A stretch of 64,000 nucleotides of DNA, taken from the NCBI RefSeq assembly GCF_003815655.1, contig NZ_CP033917.1:2418001-2482000 (forward strand). Reading direction: 5' to 3'. The notes below the pieces were generated by a model. The model searched no databases. It worked only from the letters and a program-made list of their open reading frames with translations, and was not told the origin of the DNA. Both the position numbers and the translations under genes were made by a program. Origin of the DNA: Chryseobacterium sp. G0201. Lineage in GTDB: Bacteria; Bacteroidota; Bacteroidia; Flavobacteriales; Weeksellaceae. Below, in pieces: positions 1-8,221 of the stretch (the first letter of the stretch is position 1; the number at the start of each line of letters is the position of its first letter).

Positions 1-251
1 ATCTTTTTGATAATAATTCTGACCATAAAAGTAAATTGATCCACGCAGAAAATATTTCCATATCTCCCAACTGGACGGTTGTTCCTTTTATGAAGGATTT
101 TTGGTTTACATTAATATTTTCAGGACTTCCGAAAGACTGCAAAAGCTTTGATTTAATGGAAGTAATTCCCGAAGAAGGCGGTTTTTTTGTAGAATCTATT
201 AAAAGAAATTCCTTGGATGTATATCGCGTTAAAATTTCAGAAGCATATTAA
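1..251 (+). CDS. C-terminal end of an unrecognised protein (cut by window start)
   Basis: The frame is open from the first bases of the window and ends with TAA at 249-251, so only about 83 C-terminal residues are seen and the start lies outside. The visible part has a hydrophobic stretch around FWFTLIFSGLP and ends in RVKISEAY. I do not recognise the family. A TTG at 36 could be read as a start, but the open frame upstream argues for a longer protein. Nothing in the flanking bases indicates an operon partner. Confidence 0.55.
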   Translation, partial: LFDNNSDHKSKLIHAENISISPNWTVVPFMKDFWFTLIFSGLPKDCKSFDLMEVIPEEGGFFVESIKRNSLDVYRVKISEAY

Positions 252-360
252 TTGAAAATTTTTGGTGAACTTTGCTGAGTCAAACGCCTCTGCGAACGAA
301 AATATGCATGCCAATTTTAATAAACCTTTGTGTTCTTTGTGTTTAAAAAAATAAAAATAA

Positions 361-400
361 TCAGCAAAAAAAATCAACTCCATTAATCTAATGGAGTTGA
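361..400 (-). terminator. Terminator of the GMC oxidoreductase gene
   Basis: A perfect 12-bp stem (374-385 with 389-400) around a 3-base loop. On the minus strand it is followed by a run of eight T (A-run 366-373 on plus), 30 bases past the stop codon of the minus-strand gene. Confidence 0.85.
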
Positions 401-432
401 AAAATATCTTAATAATCTTAAATCAGAAGGGT

Positions 433-2010
433 CTAAGCAAATTCATTTTGTTTAATAAGATTTTCAATACAATATTCTGAAATGGCAACAATCGTCACAA
501 AAGGATTCACTCCAATCGTCCCGGGAATCAAAGAACCATCTAAAACATACAGGTTATCATGTTCTTTTAACTTTCCATATTTGTTGGTTGCTTCTCCTAA
601 TACACAACCTCCGAGTGGATGATAGCAGATATCTGCCCCAAAACCGTTGTCAAAAAGAAGATGTGCTCTTGTACCTCCATTGGCTTTATTCATTTTTTTG
701 ATGAAATAATCAGCATTTTCTTTCATCTTTTCGGTGTGGGTCTTATCCCAGTCTAAGACAAGTTTTTTATTGGTTTTATTATAAGAAACCTGCCCTTTTT
801 TGTCTACTTTGTTGATGAGTAAGTATAAAGCTGTGGCTACATCCATTCCCATCGGGAGAGGTGCAATTTCTGTGAAGAATGTATGTTCTTTATCATCCCA
901 ATTATCTACGCCACCTACAGGAATTGTAGATTGCTCAGTACCTGTTCCTCCATGAAGAGGATTTACAAAGTTTCTTCCCGTCATAAAGTTTCCATTATTT
1001 CCCCAGTTCTTTCCTACGTTTTGACCAATCGGAAAATCGTTAATCGCATTAGAACGAAGTAGAAGTTTTAAGGTTCCCATTGTGCCGGCAGCCATAATCA
1101 GTTTTTTACAATGAAAAACTTTTTCAGCCACAACATCGCCTGAGGTATTGATGTTTTGAGCATTCAGAGTATAGGTTTTATCTGCATTAAGTTTGATATT
1201 ATCAACGTAATGAAGATCAAGGATCTCAAGGTTTCCTGTGTCTAGAGCTTTTTTAAGGTAGGTTTTATCTAAACTGTTTTTACCGTGATTATTTCCATAG
1301 ATCACTTCAGTATTCAGTGCAGAACGCGGAACTTCATTTTTATATTCCTTTTCCATGTATTTAAAATCATACACATTCGGAACTCTCATTGTTTTAAAGC
1401 CTGCTTTGTGCGCTTCTTCTTCACCGACTCTTGTAAATTTATAGTAAGGACAGTCTTTTAAAAACTGCTCATCAATTACATTTACTTTAAGTTCTTTTCG
1501 AGCTAATGGAAAATAGAAATTATAGAATTTTTCGGCGTCAAGGTTAGGAAAAACCTCTTTGAAATAAGCTTCCTTTGGAGTTACAGCCATACCGCCGTTT
1601 ACCAAAGATCCTCCGCCAACACCTCTTCCCATCCAAATGTTGATGTTTTCAAATTCTATTCTATCCAAAGCTCCTGTGAAAGGAGTTAAATTGAAGAGAT
1701 TCATAAACGGAGCAATGGTTTTCTTTCTCAGCCATGCCGAACTTTTCCCAGGTTTAAGTAAATTAGAAAAAGGAATTCCTGATTTCTCCCAGTTTAGCCC
1801 CATTTCCAACATGAGCACTTTTTTTCCGGCCTCACAAAGTCTTAGCGCAGAAACTGCACCGCCATATCCGGAACCGATAATGATAATTGGAGCTTCAGTT
1901 TCCTTCTGCTCATTAATTTTCGGTTGTGTTGCCTTAAAAAGATTGGAATTTAAAAAATAAAAACCGCCAACGGCAAGAAAGCTGGATTGGATAAATTTTT
2001 TTCTGTTCAT
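433..2010 (-). CDS. GMC-family FAD oxidoreductase (cholesterol-oxidase-like)
   Basis: A 525-residue flavoenzyme. The FAD-binding Rossmann motif GSGYGGAVSALRL lies near residues 47-59, the second GMC signature GRGVGGGSLVNGG near residue 130, and the C-terminus holds the active-site region CYHPLGGC and GVNPFVT, the His and Asn expected in GMC oxidoreductases. The N-terminus MNRKKFIQSSFLAVGG looks like a Tat-type export signal with RK instead of RR, so a periplasmic enzyme is possible. The family oxidises alcohols or sterols with oxygen; the substrate cannot be told from sequence. It stands alone, divergent from the DUF1684 gene, with its own terminator. Confidence 0.85.
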   Translation of the reverse strand: MNRKKFIQSSFLAVGGFYFLNSNLFKATQPKINEQKETEAPIIIIGSGYGGAVSALRLCEAGKKVLMLEMGLNWEKSGIPFSNLLKPGKSSAWLRKKTIAPFMNLFNLTPFTGALDRIEFENINIWMGRGVGGGSLVNGGMAVTPKEAYFKEVFPNLDAEKFYNFYFPLARKELKVNVIDEQFLKDCPYYKFTRVGEEEAHKAGFKTMRVPNVYDFKYMEKEYKNEVPRSALNTEVIYGNNHGKNSLDKTYLKKALDTGNLEILDLHYVDNIKLNADKTYTLNAQNINTSGDVVAEKVFHCKKLIMAAGTMGTLKLLLRSNAINDFPIGQNVGKNWGNNGNFMTGRNFVNPLHGGTGTEQSTIPVGGVDNWDDKEHTFFTEIAPLPMGMDVATALYLLINKVDKKGQVSYNKTNKKLVLDWDKTHTEKMKENADYFIKKMNKANGGTRAHLLFDNGFGADICYHPLGGCVLGEATNKYGKLKEHDNLYVLDGSLIPGTIGVNPFVTIVAISEYCIENLIKQNEFA

Positions 2011-2266
2011 TTGTATGATCTGTTTTTCTTATCTCCCTATCCAAAAAACATGCTAGAGAATTATTTTAGTTCTATTTTAAGTTATAAATCTCATTATTTG
2101 TCTTTTAATTGGCTTTTATTGTGATTTTTTAGTTTAAAATAATCTTTAAATAATTTTATTTGATGAATTTTATTTTTAATGAAAAAAATGAATGCTTTGT
2201 AATATATTTTTAATCTTTATAAAATTAAAATTTCATAGTTTTAAACTTTAATTACTTAATAAGTTT

Positions 2267-2884
2267 ATGAAAAGATACATATTGATAATGTTGATGTTTC
2301 CATTGTTTGTTTTCTCTCAAAAAATGGTTTCAAAAGATGTGATGGAGGTGAAGAAATTTCAGGAAGAGCTGAATGCAGAATATCTTAATTCCAAGGAAAC
2401 GCCTTTGCGTGGAGATAATTTCACCAATTTCAAAGGTCATCCTTTCTTTCCTTTTAGCCCCAAATATAAGGTCAATGCAAAATTTATAAAGACTAAAAAT
2501 CCAAAGCCTTTTGATCTTCCAACATCATCCGGAAAAACAAAATCTTACAGAGAATACGGGAAAGCAACTTTTGAGCTGGACGGAAAATCCTATACTTTAA
2601 CCTTATACCAAAGCTTAGATTTAATCAAACAAAAAAAATACAAGGATTATCTTTTCCTTCCTTTCCACGATCTGACGAATGAAAAAGAAACCTACGGCGG
2701 CGGAAAATATATGGATCTCACCATTCCGAAAGGAAATACAATTGTACTGGATTTTAATAAGTCTTATCAGCCATTTTGCGCTTATAATGCTTACGACTAT
2801 AATTGCCCGATCGTTCCTGAGGAGAATAAATTACCTGTGGAAATTCGCGCAGGAGTTATGTATGAAGACATTTATCATCATTAA
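2267..2884 (+). CDS. DUF1684 domain protein, secreted
   Basis: A 205-residue protein with a signal peptide (MKRYILIMLMFPLFVFSQ). The rest matches the DUF1684 pattern: a GGGKYMDLTIP stretch and the diagnostic end CAYNAYDYNCPIVPEEN followed by LPVEIRAG. The biochemical role of DUF1684 proteins is unknown. It lies 8 bases before the GNAT gene, so the two are probably one transcript. The start is fixed by the signal peptide. The 256-base gap to the divergent oxidoreductase is very AT-rich and I could not point to a convincing TAnnTTTG box in it. Confidence 0.85.
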   Translation: MKRYILIMLMFPLFVFSQKMVSKDVMEVKKFQEELNAEYLNSKETPLRGDNFTNFKGHPFFPFSPKYKVNAKFIKTKNPKPFDLPTSSGKTKSYREYGKATFELDGKSYTLTLYQSLDLIKQKKYKDYLFLPFHDLTNEKETYGGGKYMDLTIPKGNTIVLDFNKSYQPFCAYNAYDYNCPIVPEENKLPVEIRAGVMYEDIYHH

Positions 2885-2892
2885 AATCTAAT

Positions 2893-3366
2893 ATGGTCAA
2901 GTTAAATTTTTTCAAAAGGGAAGACTTTTCAGAAGTTAGTTATATATTGGATGAGGTTCAGTCAAAATATACATCCACAGCAGAATTTGCTTTAAATAGA
3001 ATAAAAGAACGCAATACCGGTTTAGAATTTCCGATAACCATTTTTGAGGATGAAAAAGCGGCCGGTTTTTTCACATTAGATTTCGGAGAAGACAAACTTG
3101 ACCTTACAGATAACCCAAATTCCACTTTGTTGAGGTCTTTATCAATCAATCCAAAATTTCAAGGTAAAGGAATTGGAAAAGCTTCTATGATTCAGATTGA
3201 TGATTTTGTAAAAGAAAATTTCAAAAACTGTGACGAAATTGTGTTGGCCGTGAATCAAAATAATAACTCCGCTTATGATCTCTATATCAAAGTAGGATAT
3301 AAGTTTGATGGCAAAACAAGAATTGGAAGAAGTGGTCCACAGCGTTTGATGTACAAAAAACTTTGA
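2893..3366 (+). CDS. GNAT family N-acetyltransferase
   Basis: A 157-residue single-domain acetyltransferase. The acetyl-CoA binding motif appears as SINPKFQGKGIGKASM (about residues 83-98), and the C-terminal part has the usual AVNQNNNSAYDLYIKVGYK segment (beta-alpha-beta end of GNAT). Substrate unknown; small-molecule or protein amino groups are both possible. Eight bases separate it from the DUF1684 gene, suggesting co-transcription from the upstream promoter. Convergent or following gene (SDR) has its own promoter. Confidence 0.85.
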   Translation: MVKLNFFKREDFSEVSYILDEVQSKYTSTAEFALNRIKERNTGLEFPITIFEDEKAAGFFTLDFGEDKLDLTDNPNSTLLRSLSINPKFQGKGIGKASMIQIDDFVKENFKNCDEIVLAVNQNNNSAYDLYIKVGYKFDGKTRIGRSGPQRLMYKKL

Positions 3367-3524
3367 AATTTCACCAATTTTATTCTCGCTTACGATAGGA
3401 TAATCTTACCAATCAATAAGAGCGGGATTTAGCCCGTTTCACAATAAAAATAAATTCCAAAAGGCTTTAGCGGAAACCGATTATTTCTAAACTTTAAGAA
3501 AAATTTAATGATATAATTTCCTGT

Positions 3525-3551
3525 TTGGCGTGATACTTTCTGCTAACTTTG
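3525..3551 (+). promoter_or_regulatory. Bacteroidetes-type promoter of the SDR gene
   Basis: TAACTTTG at 3544-3551 fits the TAnnTTTG -7 box, with TTG at 3525-3527 sixteen bases before it. The start codon is 22 bases downstream. Confidence 0.7.
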
Positions 3552-3572
3552 AGTAACATCAAATAATAAAAC

Positions 3573-4382
3573 ATGGAAATATCACTTCGTAATCAGGTAG
3601 CAGTCGTTACCGGAGCTTCAAGCGGAATAGGAACAGGAGTAGCCAAATCATTGGCATCAGCGGGCGCAACAATTATTGTGAACCATTCTTCGGAAAGATC
3701 TACAGACGAAGCCAAAGCTGTTTTAAAAGAAATTACAGATGCAGGCGGAAACGGAATTACCTATCAATGTGATGTTTCCAAAGAAGATCAGGTGGTAAAA
3801 ATGTTTCAGGATGTAGTTTCACAATTTGGAACGGTTGACATTCTTGTGAATAATGCTGGAGTGCAAAAAGACGCCAAATTCACAGAAATGACGCTTGATC
3901 AATGGAATACCGTCATCGGAATCAATCTTACAGGTCAGTTTCTTTGTGCTAGAGAAGCGATCAAAGAATTTCTTCGTCGCGGAATTGATCCTACACGATC
4001 TATTGCCTGCGGAAAAATCATTCATATCAGTTCGGTTCACGAGATCATTCCTTGGGCAGGTCACGCGAATTACGCTTCGAGTAAAGGCGCCATCAGAATG
4101 TTGATGCAAACGTTGGCCCAGGAATACGGAGCAGATAAAATCCGTGTTAATTCTATTTGTCCTGGAGCCATTCAAACGCCGATCAATAAAGACGCCTGGG
4201 GAACTCCAGAAGCATTAAATTCTCTTCTTAATTTAATTCCTTACAACAGAATCGGGCAACCACAGGACATCGGAAATCTGGCAGCATTTATAGCGAGCGA
4301 TCTCGCAGATTACATCACAGGGACAAGTATTTTTGTAGACGGTGGAATGACAACTTTTGAAAGCTTTTCAACAGGAGGCTAA
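3573..4382 (+). CDS. SDR family oxidoreductase (glucose 1-dehydrogenase-like)
   Basis: A 269-residue classical short-chain dehydrogenase: cofactor motif TGASSGIG at residues 14-21, NNAG near residue 90, and the catalytic set Ser (HISSVHEI), Tyr and Lys (ANYASSKGA). The C-terminal CPGAIQTPINK and FVDGGMT segments are typical of the glucose/ribitol dehydrogenase subgroup. It would oxidise a sugar or polyol with NAD(P). It precedes the GH63-type glucosidase on the same strand, so it may act on sugars the latter releases, but a 326-base gap separates them and joint transcription is unproven. Confidence 0.85.
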   Translation: MEISLRNQVAVVTGASSGIGTGVAKSLASAGATIIVNHSSERSTDEAKAVLKEITDAGGNGITYQCDVSKEDQVVKMFQDVVSQFGTVDILVNNAGVQKDAKFTEMTLDQWNTVIGINLTGQFLCAREAIKEFLRRGIDPTRSIACGKIIHISSVHEIIPWAGHANYASSKGAIRMLMQTLAQEYGADKIRVNSICPGAIQTPINKDAWGTPEALNSLLNLIPYNRIGQPQDIGNLAAFIASDLADYITGTSIFVDGGMTTFESFSTGG

Positions 4383-4708
4383 TTATTTTGGCGCACATTT
4401 CCGGCTTTCACTACTCGCTTTTTTGTCCCTTGCATTTTCCGAGGCTTACAAAAAGAGCTCAGACAGACCGTTCAATCCGGGGCGCGAGACCGTCAAAGTT
4501 GAAACGGAGGTCGTTTGAGTGTCAATTGTGAAAAGTGAATTCACTTCGTTTGTCAATTTTTTTTAATTTGTACATTAAATTCAGAATTCACGCTAAAAAT
4601 AAATTGACCATTCATTTTATCACAAAAAGTTTAAAATTGACCATTGACTTGCGAAGCAAAATTAACCATTCACCCTTTTAATCAATTATCATTAATCATT
4701 TATCAATT
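4383..4708 (+). other. 326-base gap with non-coding repeat-like module
   Basis: No gene seen. The first part (about 4390-4520) is richer in G and C than the surroundings and looks like a dispersed intergenic repeat. It is followed by a 14-base palindrome (4533-4546, centred on GAATTC) and by short degenerate direct repeats of ATTGACCATT type between about 4600 and 4680, then ATTATCATTAATCATTTATC-like repeats up to the glucosidase start. Confidence 0.5.
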
Positions 4709-7363
4709 ATGAAGGAAAAAGAAAGACTTTCAGACATTACATGGAAAAAATGGGGATCTTATGTCAGCAACCGAGAATGGGGATTGGTACGTGAAGATTA
4801 CAGCGAAAATGGCGACGCATGGAATTATACCAACCACGATTCCGCGGAAGCAAAAACCTACAGATGGGGCGAAGAAGGCATTTGCGGTATCTGTGATGAT
4901 CTTCAAAAACTTGTTTTTTCCGTAGGATTTTGGAATAAAAAAGATAAAATGGTGAAAGAACGTTTCTTCGGCTTATCAAACGGACAGGGAAATCACGGCG
5001 AAGATGTCAAAGAATATTTTTATTATCTGGATGCTACCCCGACGCATTCTTACATGAAAATGCTGTACAAATATCCTCAAAATACCTTTCCGTATGAAAA
5101 TTTGATACAGACAAATGCAGAAAGAACAAAAGATGAACCGGAATACGAATTAATTGATACCGGAATTTTTGATCAAAATGAATACTTCGATATTTTTATT
5201 GAGTATGCAAAGGAAAGTCAGAATGATATTTTGGTAAAGCTTACCATTATCAATAAATCTGAAAAGGAAGCTCCATTAATTATACTTCCAACAATTTGGT
5301 TCAGAAACACATGGAATTGGGGATATGATGATTATAAACCTCAATTAAGTTCAGAAGAAGCTACTTCAATAAAAATTAATCACAAAGATTTAGAAACAAA
5401 AAACATATACGCAAAACAGTCTTTAAAAACACTTTTTTGTGACAATGAAACTAATAATGAAAGGCTTTATCAGTCTCCTAATAACACAAAATACTGTAAA
5501 GACGGAATCAATGATTTTGTAATTAATGGAAACTCTCAAGCCATCAATCCAAAAGATATAGGAACAAAGGCTTCGTTTTTTATTGATGAAAATTTTAAAG
5601 CTAAAGAGACTAAAGTATTTGAATTTAGACTTTCAGATAAAGATTTGAAACAGCCTTTTGAAGATTTTAATGAAATTTTTAATTCAAGACAAAAAGAGGC
5701 AGACGAGTTTTATAGTGAAATTCAGGAAGGAATAAAAACTGATGACGAAAAACTGGTTCAAAGACAGGCTTTTGCAGGAATGTTATGGAATAAAATGTTC
5801 TACCATTACAACGTTGAAAAATGGTTGAAAGGCGATCCTGCAGAAGTTAATCCGTCAAAATCCCGCGAAAAAATCAGGAATTATGAATGGAAACATCTCA
5901 ACAACGAGCATATCATTTCAATGCCCGATAAATGGGAATATCCGTGGTATGCGACTTGGGATTTGGCTTTTCATACGATCAGTTTTTCTTTAATTGATCC
6001 TGGTTTTGCCAAACATCAGTTAAAATTATTCCTTTTTGAATGGTACATGCATCCAAACGGTCAACTTCCGGCGTACGAATGGAATTTCAGTGATGTGAAT
6101 CCTCCGGTTCATGCCTGGGCGGTTTTTAGGGTGTTTAAAATTGATGAATATTTAAACGAAAAACCCGATCTGGAGTTTCTTGAAAGTGCTTTTCAAAAGC
6201 TTTTGATGAATTTTACGTGGTGGGTTAACAAAAAAGATAACAACGGGAATAATATTTTTGAAGGCGGATTTCTAGGGCTTGATAATATTGGAGTTTTCGA
6301 CAGAAATATGCCACTTCCGAATGGTGAGCATTTGGAACAGTCCGACGGAACAAGCTGGATGGCAATGTTTGCGCTAAACATGATGAGAATTGCTCTGGAA
6401 TTGGCTCTTTATAACAAAGTGTATGAAGAAATGGCGATGAAATTTTTCGAGCATTTCCTCTCGATTGCCAATTCTCTCGAGAATATGGGTGATGAATGTT
6501 TCAGCCTTTGGGATGAGCAGGATGAGTTTTTCTACGATGCGCTTGCGGCCAATGACGGGACTCATATGTATTTGAAATTGAGAACGATTGTTGGTCTGAT
6601 TCCAATGTTTGCCGTTGAGGTTATTGATGATGAAATGATCGAAAAATTGCCCAATTTTAAGAAAAGAATGAATTGGGTGCTGGAAAATAAACCTGAGTTG
6701 GCTTCTTTGGTTTCCCGTTGGGAAGTGAAAGGTCAGGATTCCAAACACTTACTTTCGCTTTTGCGAGGTCATCGTTTGAAGAGATTATTAAGCCGAATGC
6801 TTGATCCTGAACAGTTTTTAAGTGATTACGGCGTTCGTGCTTTGTCTAAAGAATATGAAAAAAATCCTTATCAACTCAATTTGAATGGAACGGATTATTC
6901 TGTAAAATATACTCCGGCAGAAAGTGACAGCGGACTTTTTGGTGGAAACAGCAATTGGCGCGGTCCGATTTGGTTTCCTATCAATTTTTTAATTATTGAA
7001 AGTCTGCAGCGTTTTTTCTTTTATTACAGTCCGGATTTTATGGTAGAATATCCTACAGGAAGTGGGAATTATTCTAATTTAGATCAAATTGCAGACGCTT
7101 TAAGTAAAAGATTATCTAAGCTATTTTTAAAAGATGAAAATGGTGACAGACCTTTTAACGGACAATATCCAAGGTTTCAAACTGATCCAGATTTTAAGGA
7201 TTATATTTTGTTTTATGAATATTTCCACGGGGACAATGGCCGTGGAGTAGGAGCTTCTCACCAAACGGGCTGGACGGGGTTGATTGCGAAAATTCTTCAG
7301 CCAAGATTTACCAAAAAGGAAATGGCAGAATCTGAAACGGAAATGCCGAATGATGCAAAATAA
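4709..7363 (+). CDS. GH63/MGH1-type glucosidase
   Basis: An 884-residue cytoplasmic protein without signal peptide. It begins WKKWGSYVSNREWGLVREDY and contains the (alpha/alpha)6 glycoside hydrolase core of the GH63/MGH1 clan: the WEYPWYATWDLAFHT segment (about residue 410), EWNFSDVNPPVHAWA, and the C-terminal SNWRGPIWFPINFL signature (about residue 750). Proteins of this length and layout are annotated in flavobacteria as glucosidases that hydrolyse alpha-linked glucose or related sugars with inversion. Exact substrate is not predictable. The preceding SDR dehydrogenase is a plausible pathway partner. An inverted repeat follows the gene. Confidence 0.8.
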   Translation: MKEKERLSDITWKKWGSYVSNREWGLVREDYSENGDAWNYTNHDSAEAKTYRWGEEGICGICDDLQKLVFSVGFWNKKDKMVKERFFGLSNGQGNHGEDVKEYFYYLDATPTHSYMKMLYKYPQNTFPYENLIQTNAERTKDEPEYELIDTGIFDQNEYFDIFIEYAKESQNDILVKLTIINKSEKEAPLIILPTIWFRNTWNWGYDDYKPQLSSEEATSIKINHKDLETKNIYAKQSLKTLFCDNETNNERLYQSPNNTKYCKDGINDFVINGNSQAINPKDIGTKASFFIDENFKAKETKVFEFRLSDKDLKQPFEDFNEIFNSRQKEADEFYSEIQEGIKTDDEKLVQRQAFAGMLWNKMFYHYNVEKWLKGDPAEVNPSKSREKIRNYEWKHLNNEHIISMPDKWEYPWYATWDLAFHTISFSLIDPGFAKHQLKLFLFEWYMHPNGQLPAYEWNFSDVNPPVHAWAVFRVFKIDEYLNEKPDLEFLESAFQKLLMNFTWWVNKKDNNGNNIFEGGFLGLDNIGVFDRNMPLPNGEHLEQSDGTSWMAMFALNMMRIALELALYNKVYEEMAMKFFEHFLSIANSLENMGDECFSLWDEQDEFFYDALAANDGTHMYLKLRTIVGLIPMFAVEVIDDEMIEKLPNFKKRMNWVLENKPELASLVSRWEVKGQDSKHLLSLLRGHRLKRLLSRMLDPEQFLSDYGVRALSKEYEKNPYQLNLNGTDYSVKYTPAESDSGLFGGNSNWRGPIWFPINFLIIESLQRFFFYYSPDFMVEYPTGSGNYSNLDQIADALSKRLSKLFLKDENGDRPFNGQYPRFQTDPDFKDYILFYEYFHGDNGRGVGASHQTGWTGLIAKILQPRFTKKEMAESETEMPNDAK

Positions 7364-7419
7364 TAAAAGCATATAACAAAGAGATTTGTTGTAAATCTTA
7401 AGTCACAAAATTTAATACC

Positions 7420-7508
7420 ATCTTTGTCATTCCGTAGGAATCTAAACAATGATTTTCATAATTTAATCTCTACAAAATAAGTATAGATTCCTACGGAATG
7501 ACAAAGAT
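7420..7508. repeat. Inverted repeat with perfect 25-bp arms
   Basis: Arms at 7420-7444 and 7484-7508 are perfect reverse complements separated by 39 bases. The arms contain TCATTCCGTAGGAATCT, which is not coding. It lies between the convergent glucosidase and recO genes and can fold as a long hairpin in either transcript; there is no T-run directly after it. I take it for a copy of a dispersed intergenic repeat. Confidence 0.8.
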
Positions 7509-7534
7509 GATACATATGAAAAAATGGTTAATTT

Positions 7535-8221
7535 TTACTCAAAAATCTGTTGAATCACTTCTAAAGAAGTTGGTGTCCTAAAATCTGTAATATGATAATG
7601 ATAATAAACCAAAACACTATCCAGAAAGTCTTTTCTTAATGATGAATTAATTTTTATCTGGTAAGGATTTGCTGAGGAAATAATGTTTTTCCACATTGAT
7701 GAGATTTCTTCAGTAAAAAGCTGATGAGTTGATATTAAAGAAAAAGTTCCTGTTTCCGGATCTAAATATTTTCCATCACCTAACAAAGGCGCAACACCCT
7801 GAATTTTTAAAATTTTAATTAAAAAAATTAAATGAGACTGATAGTTTTGATTTTCCAATTCATCTATAAACTCATCAAGGCAAAAGAAAATATTGTGATT
7901 TTTGTTTTCGTGCCTTAAGTTTTGGTTTAAAAAATCTGAAACAAAAAAGACGACAGAATTACATCTGATATCGGTATAAATATCGTTGCTTTTTGCCAAT
8001 TCAAATTTTGAAATTGTCTGTATTCCGTTTCCTTTTAACGGATTTAGAGAAAAATTAAGTTTACTCAAAGGCAGAAGGAGGGCTTTTTTCTTATTTCTTT
8101 TGGCGTAAATTCCTTTTAAGAAATAAGTCTGAAACCCGTCATCCTCAGTAAAACAATGCAGTACAGCATCATTTTCCCCATATTTTATGTATGAAAGTAG
8201 AAATCCGTTTTGAGAATTCAT
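7535..8221 (-). CDS. recO: DNA repair protein RecO
   Basis: A 228-residue protein whose N-terminus (GFLLSYIKYGENDAVLHCFT, then GFQTYFLKGIY) is the RecO OB-fold. The helical C-terminal part holds the LLFLIKILKIQG-like core seen in Bacteroidetes RecO proteins; no zinc-binding cysteine cluster is visible. RecO loads RecA on SSB-coated DNA together with RecR (RecFOR pathway). Its start codon overlaps the porZ stop by one base (TAATG), so it is translationally coupled and is the last gene of a four-gene operon. Confidence 0.85.
   Translation of the reverse strand: MNSQNGFLLSYIKYGENDAVLHCFTEDDGFQTYFLKGIYAKRNKKKALLLPLSKLNFSLNPLKGNGIQTISKFELAKSNDIYTDIRCNSVVFFVSDFLNQNLRHENKNHNIFFCLDEFIDELENQNYQSHLIFLIKILKIQGVAPLLGDGKYLDPETGTFSLISTHQLFTEEISSMWKNIISSANPYQIKINSSLRKDFLDSVLVYYHYHITDFRTPTSLEVIQQIFE

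Noticed and set aside
280..360. CTTTGTGTTCTTTGTGTTT tract as a promoter or repeat family
   Set aside because: Resembles simple intergenic repeats but I see only one copy in the window and no gene uses it as a promoter.
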